Below are positions 8,935-16,798 of a stretch of DNA of 64,000 bases, piece after piece. The DNA is taken from assembly GCF_003610635.1 (NCBI RefSeq), contig NZ_RAQJ01000001.1:1-64000 (forward strand), in the 5' to 3' direction. The notes below the pieces were generated by a model. It did no database searches. It was not told the DNA's origin and was given only the letters and a program-made list of their open reading frames with translations. This DNA is from Ichthyenterobacterium magnum. GTDB taxonomy: Bacteria > Bacteroidota > Bacteroidia > Flavobacteriales > Flavobacteriaceae. Position 1 is the first letter of the stretch, and every line of letters starts with the position of its first letter. Position numbers and translations under genes: made by a program.

Positions 8935-9555
8935 TTATTCGCAAGATGCTAATACTTGCTCTACACGTTTTTGTCCCCATTTTGGGTGAAACGCAGTTTC
9001 TGGTTTAAAGTTAGCAAAAAGTTCTAAGGCCTTTTCTAAGTCTTTACAAAAAGGTTTAGTATCACTACCAAAATAACGTGCGCTTCCCATTCCCCATTCT
9101 GCTTTTCCTGCAACAACTCTTGGATTTTCTGGAGCAATTTCATGAGCTTTAGCATAAAGCTCTGCAATTTTACCAGAATATTTCATACCATAAGTCATGC
9201 CGTCAAAAGCAACCCAATTGGTTAATACATGTGCTTGTAACACTAATAATTCAGGATTATTTTCACTTATATGCATTGCTACATCTAAATGCTCTTGTGC
9301 TTTATCTAATTGTGCTTTAAGAATAGCTTCATCTTTTTGCTCCCAACTTTTTAAGCTATTCATTTGTGCAATATAATAATGAGGCAACCACTGTTTTGTG
9401 TCTGCTTTAGCAATACGTTCAAACATGTTTTCGGCTTCGTCCCATTTATTTTCTTCCCAAAGTGTAAATGCTTTTTGCATGCCTTTGTCAAAATTTGCTT
9501 GTGCATTAGTTATGGTTGATATAAAAAATAATGCAATAATGATAAAATGTTTCAT
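8935..9555 (-). CDS. Secreted TPR-like protein
   Basis: 206 residues with a signal peptide (MKHFIIIALFFISTITNAQA). The mature part is helical with TPR-like repeats: ALTLWEENKWDEAENMFERI-type first repeat near 28-50, a middle repeat around the LDKAQEHLDVAMHI segment, and AELYAKAHEIAPENPRV near 130. First gene of the kinase-2TM-regulator operon, 22 bp upstream of the kinase, so it may be a periplasmic input or accessory protein. A near-consensus -7 box (GATATTTG on the minus strand, 9580-9587) precedes it. No enzymatic motif is visible. Confidence 0.75.
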   Translation of the reverse strand: MKHFIIIALFFISTITNAQANFDKGMQKAFTLWEENKWDEAENMFERIAKADTKQWLPHYYIAQMNSLKSWEQKDEAILKAQLDKAQEHLDVAMHISENNPELLVLQAHVLTNWVAFDGMTYGMKYSGKIAELYAKAHEIAPENPRVVAGKAEWGMGSARYFGSDTKPFCKDLEKALELFANFKPETAFHPKWGQKRVEQVLASCE

Positions 9556-9741
9556 AATGTTTCTGTTTTAATGATGAGGCAAATATCTTGTAAGACGTTC
9601 TATCTATAAAACCTTGTTTACCGAATTGTATAAATTTATGGACGAACTGTAATCTCTTAAAGATTAATATTAAAATAAGTAACTTAGTTCCGCTATTTGA
9701 TACTAATAGAATAACTATTCATTATTTAATCTATCAATCAT

Positions 9742-11553
9742 ATGAAAAAATTAGTACTACTCGTTCTTAGTTTATTTTTTATTTCTTCACTAAATGCTCA
9801 AACTGACAAACGTTTAAAAGGCGTAGAAAAGGAAATGAATGCCATTTTAGAAACCGCTAAAGCTGCTGGTTTTGCTGTTGCTGTTGTTGAAGGCGATAAA
9901 GTTATTTACGCCAAAGGTTTTGGATATAGCGACTACGAAAACAAAATTCCTGTAGATACAAACACCCTATTTGCTATTGGATCTTCAACTAAAGCATTTA
10001 CATCATCTGTTTTAGGAGTATTACGAGCAGAGGACAAATTGTCTTTTGATGATAATCCAAGACAACACTTACCTGAATTAGAGTTTTATAACGATGATAT
10101 GAATTCTAATATCATTATAAAAGATTTAATGCGTCATAGTACAGGTTTACCAAGACATGATATGTCGTGGTATAATTTCACATCACATGATAAAGACAGT
10201 TTAATTACTCGCGTAAAATACCAAAAACCATTTACTGGTGTTAGACAACAATGGTATTATAATAACTTTATGTTTTTGGCTCAAGGCCTTATTGCAGAAC
10301 GCATTACAGGCAAAAGTTGGGAAGATAATATAAGAGATCTTTTTATAAAACCTTTAGGTATGACTAGAACTAATGTCTCAATAGATGAAATGAAAACTGC
10401 TAGTAATGCAGCATTTGGTTATAACCTTAAAGATGGTGAAATTATAGAAAAAACAGATTACTATGATATTGCTGCCATGTCTCCTGCTGGAAGCATTAAC
10501 AGTAGCGTTAATGATATGTCTAAGTGGTTAATTACTTGGATTAATGACGGAAAATACAATGGTAAAGAAATCCTTCCTGAAGCGTATGTAAAAGAAGCTA
10601 TGAGTTCTCAAATGGTTATTGGAGCTGCCTTACCAAAAGAAGACTTAGAAAATATTCACTTTGCAAATTATGGTTACGGTTGGATGTTACAATCGTATAA
10701 AGGTCATTATCGTGTAGATCACGGAGGAAACATAAATGGGTTCTCTGCTAATGTTTGCTTTTTCCCTTCTGATGATATTGGTATTGTGGTATTAACCAAC
10801 CAAAATGGATCAGCAGTTACCACTTTGGCAAGAAATACTATATCAGACCGTTTACTCGATGTAAATACTACAGATTGGGTAAAAAAACATGCAGATTTAA
10901 TAGAAAAAAGAAAAAAAGCTAGTGAAGAATCTAAAAACGACAAACCTGAATCATCGAAAGTAGAAAACACTAAGCCATCTCATGTAAAACAAGATTATAC
11001 TGGAGTTTACTCAAACAAAGGTTATGGTGATTTTAAAGTTGAATTAAAAAACGATTCTTTATTTTCTGAATATCTTAAAATTAAACAATATGTTAAGCAT
11101 TACCATTATGACACTTTTGAGTTTATTGATGTTATAGATAATGTAGTAGACACCTCTCAAATTGGCAATGCCTTTAAAATAAAGTTTAATACTAATGCCA
11201 CAGGTGATATTAGTAGCGCAGAGATAAATGTAGAACCAACTCTAGGCCCAATTGTATTTGATCGTACACCTTTAACTATTAATGTAAACACAGATGATTT
11301 ACAACGCTATGTTGGTGAGTTTGATTTAAAAGGCACTACAATAAAAACCTATATTAAAAATGGTGACACACTTTATTTATTTGTAACAGGACAACCAGAA
11401 TATGAATTATTAGCTACAGACGAACATAAATTCTCTTTTAAAGCTATTGATGGTTTTAAAGTAGAATTTACACCAAGTGATGATGGATCTATAAACGACA
11501 TGACACTTATACAACCTAATGGTACGTTTAAAACAAAGCGTAAAGCAGAATAA
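9742..11553 (+). CDS. Serine hydrolase of the class C beta-lactamase/DD-peptidase family with C-terminal DUF3471-like domain
   Basis: 603 residues; signal peptide MKKLVLLVLSLFFISSLNAQ. The serine hydrolase domain (about 25-380) has the three active-site motifs of the family: S81-x-x-K84 in IGSSTKAF, Y172-x-N174 in WYYNN, and H327-G-G in VDHGGNINGF replacing KTG. A lysine/glutamate-rich linker (about 385-415) leads to beta-rich C-terminal modules of the DUF3471 lipocalin-like type (415-600). Predicted periplasmic. Proteins of this family hydrolyse peptides, esters or beta-lactams; the substrate cannot be read from the sequence and resistance should not be assumed. Monocistronic with a strong terminator just downstream. 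Confidence 0.88.
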   Translation: MKKLVLLVLSLFFISSLNAQTDKRLKGVEKEMNAILETAKAAGFAVAVVEGDKVIYAKGFGYSDYENKIPVDTNTLFAIGSSTKAFTSSVLGVLRAEDKLSFDDNPRQHLPELEFYNDDMNSNIIIKDLMRHSTGLPRHDMSWYNFTSHDKDSLITRVKYQKPFTGVRQQWYYNNFMFLAQGLIAERITGKSWEDNIRDLFIKPLGMTRTNVSIDEMKTASNAAFGYNLKDGEIIEKTDYYDIAAMSPAGSINSSVNDMSKWLITWINDGKYNGKEILPEAYVKEAMSSQMVIGAALPKEDLENIHFANYGYGWMLQSYKGHYRVDHGGNINGFSANVCFFPSDDIGIVVLTNQNGSAVTTLARNTISDRLLDVNTTDWVKKHADLIEKRKKASEESKNDKPESSKVENTKPSHVKQDYTGVYSNKGYGDFKVELKNDSLFSEYLKIKQYVKHYHYDTFEFIDVIDNVVDTSQIGNAFKIKFNTNATGDISSAEINVEPTLGPIVFDRTPLTINVNTDDLQRYVGEFDLKGTTIKTYIKNGDTLYLFVTGQPEYELLATDEHKFSFKAIDGFKVEFTPSDDGSINDMTLIQPNGTFKTKRKAE

Positions 11554-11569
11554 ATAGTTTCTTATATAG

Positions 11570-11599
11570 AAAAGCACCTTATCTTATAGGTGCTTTTTT
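11570..11599 (+). terminator. Intrinsic terminator of the serine hydrolase gene
   Basis: AAAAGCACCT (11570-11579) pairs perfectly with AGGTGCTTTT (11588-11597) around an 8-nt loop and runs into a T tract. It begins 17 bp after the stop codon at 11553. Confidence 0.88.
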
Positions 11600-11611
11600 A
11601 ATTTATAACTT

Positions 11612-11639
11612 AAAATACGTAAATTTACATACTTCTTTT
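11612..11639. promoter_or_regulatory. TACGTA-type dyad upstream of the Crp-like regulator
   Basis: The segment AAAATACGTAAATTTACATA followed by CTTCTTTT is an imperfect dyad (TACGTA / TTACaTA) about 80 bp upstream of the GTG start at 11719. A near-identical segment with perfect arms occurs at 15430-15457. Possible transcription-factor site; the factor is unknown. Confidence 0.4.
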
Positions 11640-11718
11640 TTATTCAAAAAAACGAATACCTCAATTAAATAACTACATATAAAGTAGTTGACAACAATGA
11701 AATAACAAATTTATTTTT

Positions 11719-12288
11719 GTGAAAAATCAACTTAAAACCTACTTAAACAGATATGTCTATTTTAGCGACACCGAAATTGATTTAATCTATTCTCAACTAA
11801 AAGAAAAAACGTTTAAAAAAAAAGCGTTTCTTTTAAAAGAAAGTAAGGTTTGTAAATTCAACTATTTTATTCTCAAAGGTCTTGTTAGGTCATTCTATAT
11901 TGATGAAAAAGGAAAAGAAAAAATAACCCTATTTGCCATAGACAATTGGTGGGTAACTAATACTGAAAGCTTTATTAAACAAACTCCATCTATACAATAT
12001 ATTCAAGCAATAGAAGAAACAACTGTTCTTTACTTATCAAAAGAAACTCTTGAAATTCTTTATAACAAATGCCCAAAGCTTGAAAGAGCTTTTAGAATAA
12101 TTACTGAAAATATGCTCATAGCAAATCAACGAAAAAGTGATGTTTTTCTACAAATGAAGAGTAAAGAGCGTTACAATGATTTTGTTAAAAAACTTCCAGA
12201 CTTTATTCAGCGTGTACCGCAATATATGATCGCTTCTTATCTAGAAATATCTCCCGAATACCTAAGCGAATTAAGAAAACCAAAGTAA
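11719..12288 (+). CDS. Crp/Fnr-family transcriptional regulator
   Basis: 189 residues starting from GTG (11719); the only nearby upstream ATG (11697) runs straight into a stop. Residues about 15-120 form a cyclic-nucleotide-binding beta-roll (KKAFLLKESKVCKFNYFILK, GLVRSFYIDEKGKEKITLF). The C-terminal winged helix is short but ends as usual for the Bacteroidota branch: FIQRVPQYMIASYLEISPEY then LSELRK, the recognition helix. The usual cAMP-contact residues are not conserved, so the effector is unknown. It is followed by an AhpD-like protein and a DJ-1/PfpI lipoprotein on the same strand, likely co-transcribed and possibly its targets. Confidence 0.88.
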   Translation: MKNQLKTYLNRYVYFSDTEIDLIYSQLKEKTFKKKAFLLKESKVCKFNYFILKGLVRSFYIDEKGKEKITLFAIDNWWVTNTESFIKQTPSIQYIQAIEETTVLYLSKETLEILYNKCPKLERAFRIITENMLIANQRKSDVFLQMKSKERYNDFVKKLPDFIQRVPQYMIASYLEISPEYLSELRKPK

Positions 12289-12348
12289 TATTAATTTCTT
12301 AAGATATCTTAACTTCTAATTGATTCTTTACTAATAATTTTGCTTAAA

Positions 12349-12831
12349 ATGTTTAAAGAAAAACTTATGGAACGAATTACCTATCGAGATATTCCAAACG
12401 GAATGTTTGAAAACTTAAGAACTATTGAAACTTCAATTACAAATTCTTCTCTAGATAGAAAATTAATTGAAATTATTAGATTAAGAACTGCTCAAAAAAA
12501 TGGCTGCGCTTATTGTGTAGATATGCATTATAAAGAATTAAAACATCTTGGAGAAACCGAATTACGTTTATCTTCATTATGTGTTTGGGAAGAAACACCA
12601 TATTTTTCTGATAAAGAAAGAGCTGTATTACACTTTACAGATACACTCACAAAATTAAATAGAGGTCCAATTTCTAATACTGATTATAACTCTTTATCAA
12701 AATTCTTTTCAAAAGAAGACATCTGTTATTTAACATTGACTATTTCTCAAAGTAACACATGGAATCGCTTAATGAAAGTATTTCAGTTTACGCCTGGACA
12801 TTATAAAATAAATCAATATAAAACAAACTAG
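12349..12831 (+). CDS. Carboxymuconolactone decarboxylase/AhpD-like protein
   Basis: 160 residues from the ATG at 12349; the in-frame ATG at 12367 (MERITYRDIP) is an equally good start, and a TTG at 12340 is unlikely. The redox centre of the AhpD fold is present as C-A-Y-C-V-D-M-H (RTAQKNGCAYCVDMHYKEL), with the conserved downstream helix around FTDTLTKL. Members act as alkylhydroperoxidase-like or uncharacterised redox proteins. It starts about 60 bp after the Crp-like regulator and ends 8 bp before the DJ-1-like lipoprotein, suggesting one operon linked to stress response. Confidence 0.87.
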   Translation: MFKEKLMERITYRDIPNGMFENLRTIETSITNSSLDRKLIEIIRLRTAQKNGCAYCVDMHYKELKHLGETELRLSSLCVWEETPYFSDKERAVLHFTDTLTKLNRGPISNTDYNSLSKFFSKEDICYLTLTISQSNTWNRLMKVFQFTPGHYKINQYKTN

Positions 12832-12839
12832 CACTAAAA

Positions 12840-13586
12840 ATGAAAAAATTAGGAATCATCATAATAACAGCTATTATAGTTAGTTGCAATCCGAACAATT
12901 CAAAGCATACAACAAACAATAAAATAGCCCATCAAAGTATAATCAAGACCGATACACTAACAAAACACTTAAAAGCTTTTAAACCAGAATTACCTACAAT
13001 AGGTTTACTTATGTTTAGTGGAGTTTTACAAGGAGAAGTTATAGCTACATCAGATGTTTTTGGGAAACCAAATAAAGACAGAAAACAACTTTTTAATGTA
13101 ATTACTATAGCACAAACCCAAAACCCAATCACAACCGAAGAAGGTATGCATTTTGTTCCTGATTACACTTTTGAGAATTGCCCCAAATTAACGGCTTTAT
13201 TTGTTCCTAGTGGATATGATATGTATGCACAAGTCCGTAATGAACAAATGATAGATTTTATTAAAAAGAAAAACAAAGAAACTAAATATATAGTGAGCAA
13301 TTGCGCTGGAGCGCAGCTTATAGGGAAATCTGGAATAGCAGATGGTCATAAAATCGTCACCTATATTGGAGGCGGAAAACAATTGCAAAAAGATTATCCA
13401 AATTTAAAAGTTCAAAATGACAGTTTAGTAACCTTTGTTGAAGACGGAAAATTTAGTTCATCAAATGGGAACTTGACCAGCTATATTTCTGCTTTAAATC
13501 TAGTAGAAAAAATGACTAGTCCAGAACACAGAGCGTTTGTTGAAGACTATTTATATATCGACCGACTTCAAAAATGGAAAAAATGA
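12840..13586 (+). CDS. DJ-1/PfpI-family lipoprotein
   Basis: 248 residues with a lipoprotein signal (GIIIITAIIVSC, Cys16), so it is anchored to a membrane outside the cytoplasm. The class I glutamine amidotransferase-like fold is seen at 50-235: N-terminal strand PTIGLLMFSGV, conserved Glu in GEVIATSDVFG, and the nucleophile elbow ...IVSNCAGAQLIG with Cys155. Relatives are peptidases, glyoxalases, isonitrile hydratases or AraC-regulator amidase domains; the activity here is unknown. A lipid-anchored DJ-1 protein is uncommon. Last gene of the short plus-strand group with the Crp-like regulator; convergent with the nuclease at 13595, only 8 bp away. Confidence 0.85.
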   Translation: MKKLGIIIITAIIVSCNPNNSKHTTNNKIAHQSIIKTDTLTKHLKAFKPELPTIGLLMFSGVLQGEVIATSDVFGKPNKDRKQLFNVITIAQTQNPITTEEGMHFVPDYTFENCPKLTALFVPSGYDMYAQVRNEQMIDFIKKKNKETKYIVSNCAGAQLIGKSGIADGHKIVTYIGGGKQLQKDYPNLKVQNDSLVTFVEDGKFSSSNGNLTSYISALNLVEKMTSPEHRAFVEDYLYIDRLQKWKK

Positions 13587-13594
13587 TGCAATTA

Positions 13595-15325
13595 CTAATA
13601 CTTCAATATTTTAAAGGTTTCAGAGGTGTTTTGTGAGTTATTAACCAAAACATAATAAACACCTGAAGGCAATACTTTTGTATCTAATGTTATAGAACCT
13701 AATTTTGTTTTAGTCGTTAAAACAAGTCGACCTAAAGCATCATATAAACTAATACTATAATCACCTGGGTTATTAAAGGTCAATGTAATGTTATCACTTG
13801 TAGGATTAGGATAAACCTTTACATTTAAAGTCGTCTCTTCATCTAAACCTAAAGTTTCATTTATTGAAAAATCTGTAATTACCGGAAAATGATCCGAAGC
13901 ACTACTTGTATCTAATAAATCAAAACCATATAATGCTAATCTATTAGCTGGCATTTCTTCAGTTTGAAGCACAAAAGATTTTTCGGCAGTTAAGGTATAA
14001 TCAGAAAAAATGATGAAGTCTAATTTGCCTGGAGGAAAACCTTGACCATCAGAGCGCCAAGTATAATTCATTCTAATATCAGTTTGAAGGCAGTTTTGTT
14101 CTGTTAAGTCACTATCATCCCAATCTAATGGATCACCAACACCATAAGATGCCGTATCTTGAATATCGCCTGTTTTTAGCGTTGTTAGTTGTTGCGAAAA
14201 GCCAACCAAATTTAAATCACCTCCATAAACAAAAGGTGTGTTTGCAGGCAACGTGATATCGCCACCTGCAGATTTAGCATCTAAAATAAATGCAGCGTAT
14301 TGATCTGCTTGATCCTGTCTATTAACATCTGCGCCACAACAGCTTAAATGCGCATTTGTAAACAGCAAATCTGTACCATAACTGCTTGGCAAATCAATAA
14401 GTACAGGAAATTGTCGTGTTAAACCATCCCAACGTTGTGTGATTTCCCATCTAGAAACAGTGACTTCGCCACCATGTCTTTCTACATACCAGCCATTTGC
14501 TGTACCTAACGGAAGCCAAGCATCAAAAAGCGATTTTACATAGGCTTCAGTTGTATTATAACTTTCAACAAAGCCAACAATATCAGGATTTACAATTTTA
14601 ATTATGTTTTCAAAATTATCAACTCTATCCACCTCTAACAAGCCGTTAAATAGCGTGTTGTATATCATAATTCTAATATCAGATATATCAGATTTATTAA
14701 TCTCAATTGGTGTATATGGTGTCACAGGTGTTTCATCAAACGTATATGAAAACACAGAACCAACATTTGGCACTTTATCAAAATTACTATCGTTTTTTAA
14801 GAGTATTTTTATAGTTGAAGATGTAAACAAAGGGTTGATACCATCAGGAATAGCATTACGACCAATGGCAATTTCAAACTCATCAGAGGTTACTGTTGGT
14901 GCAGCTCTTAATTTAAGGTCTGAAAACCCAACTTGAGAATACGGCGTAACATTATAATGTGCAAAAAGCTCTGTAAAAATGATACCAAGTTCTGATCCAT
15001 ATCCTTGTTGAACATCAAAACCTGTACTTGTATTATTATCTGAATCTATAAAAATCCCTAAATCGTGTAAAATAAGGTCATCGGTTAGATCAAATTCTGC
15101 ATCGGCTTTTATTTTAATAAATAAAAACTCACTATCGTTGGTAACTTGAATTTCTAAAAAGTCGATACCACTAATGTTTTCGTTAGTATCTACAAAAGTG
15201 GTTAAATCTGGTGTCCAATCATCAAAAACACCATCTATAGTTATGGCTTTAGATTGGGCAAATAGTAATTGTAAGTTTATAAACGCTAAGAGTAGTAAGC
15301 TCTTTTTTAGGTTATTTAATCTCAT
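13595..15325 (-). CDS. Secreted endonuclease/exonuclease/phosphatase-family protein with T9SS type A sorting domain
   Basis: 576 residues. Signal peptide (KSLLLLAFINLQLLFAQS) is followed by a CBM9/DOMON-like beta domain (about 27-200, ITIDGVFDDW ... LGIFIDSDNNTSTGFD). An EEP-fold hydrolase follows (about 215-490): IMIYNTLFNG, IVGFVES with the metal-binding Glu, FTNAHLSCCG, YGGDLNL and the terminal SDHFPVITDF His motif. The C-terminal 80 residues (VKVYPNPTSDNITLTF, VLPSGVYYVLV) are a Por-secretion type A sorting domain. It is thus exported to the surface or medium and may cleave nucleic acids or phosphoesters. Monocistronic. Confidence 0.92.
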   Translation of the reverse strand: MRLNNLKKSLLLLAFINLQLLFAQSKAITIDGVFDDWTPDLTTFVDTNENISGIDFLEIQVTNDSEFLFIKIKADAEFDLTDDLILHDLGIFIDSDNNTSTGFDVQQGYGSELGIIFTELFAHYNVTPYSQVGFSDLKLRAAPTVTSDEFEIAIGRNAIPDGINPLFTSSTIKILLKNDSNFDKVPNVGSVFSYTFDETPVTPYTPIEINKSDISDIRIMIYNTLFNGLLEVDRVDNFENIIKIVNPDIVGFVESYNTTEAYVKSLFDAWLPLGTANGWYVERHGGEVTVSRWEITQRWDGLTRQFPVLIDLPSSYGTDLLFTNAHLSCCGADVNRQDQADQYAAFILDAKSAGGDITLPANTPFVYGGDLNLVGFSQQLTTLKTGDIQDTASYGVGDPLDWDDSDLTEQNCLQTDIRMNYTWRSDGQGFPPGKLDFIIFSDYTLTAEKSFVLQTEEMPANRLALYGFDLLDTSSASDHFPVITDFSINETLGLDEETTLNVKVYPNPTSDNITLTFNNPGDYSISLYDALGRLVLTTKTKLGSITLDTKVLPSGVYYVLVNNSQNTSETFKILKY

Positions 15326-15683
15326 AGGTTTTTAAAATAATGTCATGCAATTTACGGTATTAATAAAGAAGAACATACCAGTAACAAAATAAATAAAAAA
15401 GCGTGATTATTTATAGTGTTTTAACTTAAAAAATACGTAGAACTACGTATTTCTTTTCTCAATTTATTTGCCGTACTTCGCTTAAATATTGATATAGAAT
15501 ATTAAAACGGGTTCATATCATAAAATTATACCATATTAAATTAACACTACGGTCAAAAATGGGCTGACAATCCAAAGTCGAAATTTGAACAATGACGTCA
15601 AAAAAAGGTAAATCTGATATTATAAACATCAACAAAAAACAATACAAACAAAGGATATATTTTCCTAAAATAAATTAAAAAAA
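15326..15683. other. Gene-free interval with a TACGTA dyad and a probable interspersed repeat
   Basis: No convincing gene in these 358 bp. The interval holds the dyad at 15430-15457 and, at about 15470-15605 on the minus strand, sequence that reads SLFKFRLWIVSPFLTVV in one frame, which I recall as a tiny recurrent hypothetical ORF of Flavobacteriaceae. It contains the palindrome TGACGTCA (15593-15600). A purine-rich, AT-rich stretch then leads to the ATG at 15684. It marks the left border of an accessory island. Confidence 0.45.
15430..15457. promoter_or_regulatory. Perfect TACGTA dyad
   Basis: AAATACGTAG (15431-15440) and CTACGTATTT (15443-15452) are perfect 10-bp arms around a 2-bp centre, followed by CTTTT. 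It lies 105 bp upstream of the secreted nuclease (start 15325) and shares most positions with the segment at 11612-11639. The centre is too short for a good RNA hairpin, so a dimeric DNA-binding protein site is more likely. Confidence 0.45.
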
Positions 15684-16349
15684 ATGAACTTAATTAAACT
15701 TTCTAGAAAACCCTATATGCCGATTTTTTTGGCAACATAAATCTTATTTGTTTCATGCAATGTACCACATAGTGAAGCAATAGACTTGGAGAATTCAAAA
15801 AACACCTCTTTGAGTTTAGAAAAATTTACAGAAAAGCATATTGACTATACAAATAAGCTTTCATCAATTTTGAAAAACGAAAAGAATGTCGATATGAATA
15901 TTTTAGAAAACTCTAAAGGAGTTTTTAATGATATTGATGAACTTAAAATGTTTCTAATCGAATCTGAAATTGAACAGGTTGAAGAAATAGCTAATTTACT
16001 TTTACAAATACATAACAATACTGATACTTTTTTAAAGAATCTAACCTTTTCAAAAAGTTTAACCGAAAATGAGGCTATTCAAATTATTACAAATGAAATA
16101 ATATGGCAACTGAATCTAAAGTTAGATAGAAGTAGTCTAATGAAAGCTAGTGATTGTCAAAGAGCATATGATATAGCTATGTATCGATGTGAAAGAAATT
16201 TTGCAATAGGTGTTGCTGGCTTAGCTGTTTCTGCTTTTTTTACATTTGGATTAGGGTCTGTTGTTGGTGCAACAGTAATAGCTGGAATTGCTGCAAATTG
16301 TGGAGCCGAAGCACTTTCTGACTATAATGACTGTAGAGAAGCACTTTGA
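15684..16349 (+). pseudogene. Small lipoprotein gene with an in-frame TAA in the signal peptide
   Basis: From the ATG at 15684 the frame reads MNLIKLSRKPYMPIFLAT, then TAA (15738-15740), then ILFVSC, a perfect lipobox with Cys25, and continues open to the TGA at 16347. The mature part has an acidic helical region and a C-terminal domain with four Cys (SDCQRAYDIAMYRCERN ... AANCGAEALSDYNDCREAL) around a glycine-rich hydrophobic stretch (GVAGLAVSAFFTFGLGSVVG). Either one nonsense mutation inactivates it, the base is wrong, or a TTG at 15786 yields a 187-residue protein without a signal. The intact frame downstream argues for a recent change or a sequencing error. No family recognised. Confidence 0.6.
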
Positions 16350-16414
16350 TTACCATATTAGATTTTTAGAAATAAGAAAATTTCAACCTCAATTTTTATA
16401 AAAATTTAAAAGAA

Positions 16415-16573
16415 ATGAAAAAAAAATATTTAATATATATTCCTTTAATTTTAATTTTAATTATTCAAATATTTGATAAAAATGATGATTTCGTTATTAT
16501 TCAATATATATTATTAGCTTCGATGATAATTGCGTTGTTGATAAAACTATTTAATAGAAAAAAACAAGTATAG
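16415..16573 (+). CDS. Small two-transmembrane-segment protein (52 residues)
   Basis: The ORF from ATG at 16415 to TAG at 16571 encodes MKKKYLIYIPLILILIIQIF, a charged turn (DKNDD), a second hydrophobic helix (IIQYILLASMIIALLIKLF) and a basic end NRKKQV. The charge pattern (Lys-rich at both ends, acidic loop) is that of a real two-helix membrane protein with both termini inside. It follows the broken lipoprotein gene by 65 bp and is followed by an attC-like element. Its position is equivalent to that of the membrane protein behind the toxin candidate in the next module. No family recognised. Confidence 0.55.
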   Translation: MKKKYLIYIPLILILIIQIFDKNDDFVIIQYILLASMIIALLIKLFNRKKQV

Positions 16574-16628
16574 CTTGATAGAAAAACTAGTATGGCATAA
16601 CACAGTATAAAAATAATTGCTATTTTAG

Positions 16629-16763
16629 GTTTAACCGAAACCGCAACTATTCTTATACAAAACCGATAGAGCACATTCGTCAAAGGCGAACTTTAATTAC
16701 TACGTACTACCCACTCTTGCCCTTAAAGTAAATGTGCTCCATCTAAAGGGTTAAACGAAACTT
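16629..16763 (+). repeat. attC-like structured element, copy 1
   Basis: Nested inverted repeats: outer GTTTAAC (16629-16635) with GTTAAAC (16750-16756); middle GAGCACATT (16669-16677) with AATGTGCTC (16731-16739); inner ACTTTAA (16690-16696) with TTAAAGT (16723-16729). The outer boxes fit the integron R''/R' consensus RYYYAAC and GTTRRRY. The 14 bases GTTAAACGAAACTT at its right end recur exactly in copy 2. It lies between two gene modules and contains no ORF. Confidence 0.55.
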
Positions 16764-16798
16764 AAAAAAACATTATTAATTTTAGACAACGGTAGAAC

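Noticed and set aside
9742-11553. Antibiotic-resistance beta-lactamase
   Set aside because: The fold and motifs are those of the broad serine hydrolase family (HGG in place of KTG, C-terminal DUF3471-like domain). Most such proteins are peptidases or esterases.
12340-12831. TTG start for the AhpD-like gene
   Set aside because: ATG codons at 12349 and 12367 are in frame and fit the family start better.
16501-16683. 60-residue minus-strand ORF with hydrophobic sequence
   Set aside because: Its hydrophobicity mirrors the 52-residue plus-strand membrane protein on the opposite strand, and it extends into attC-like copy 1. The plus-strand ORF has better start, charge pattern and context.
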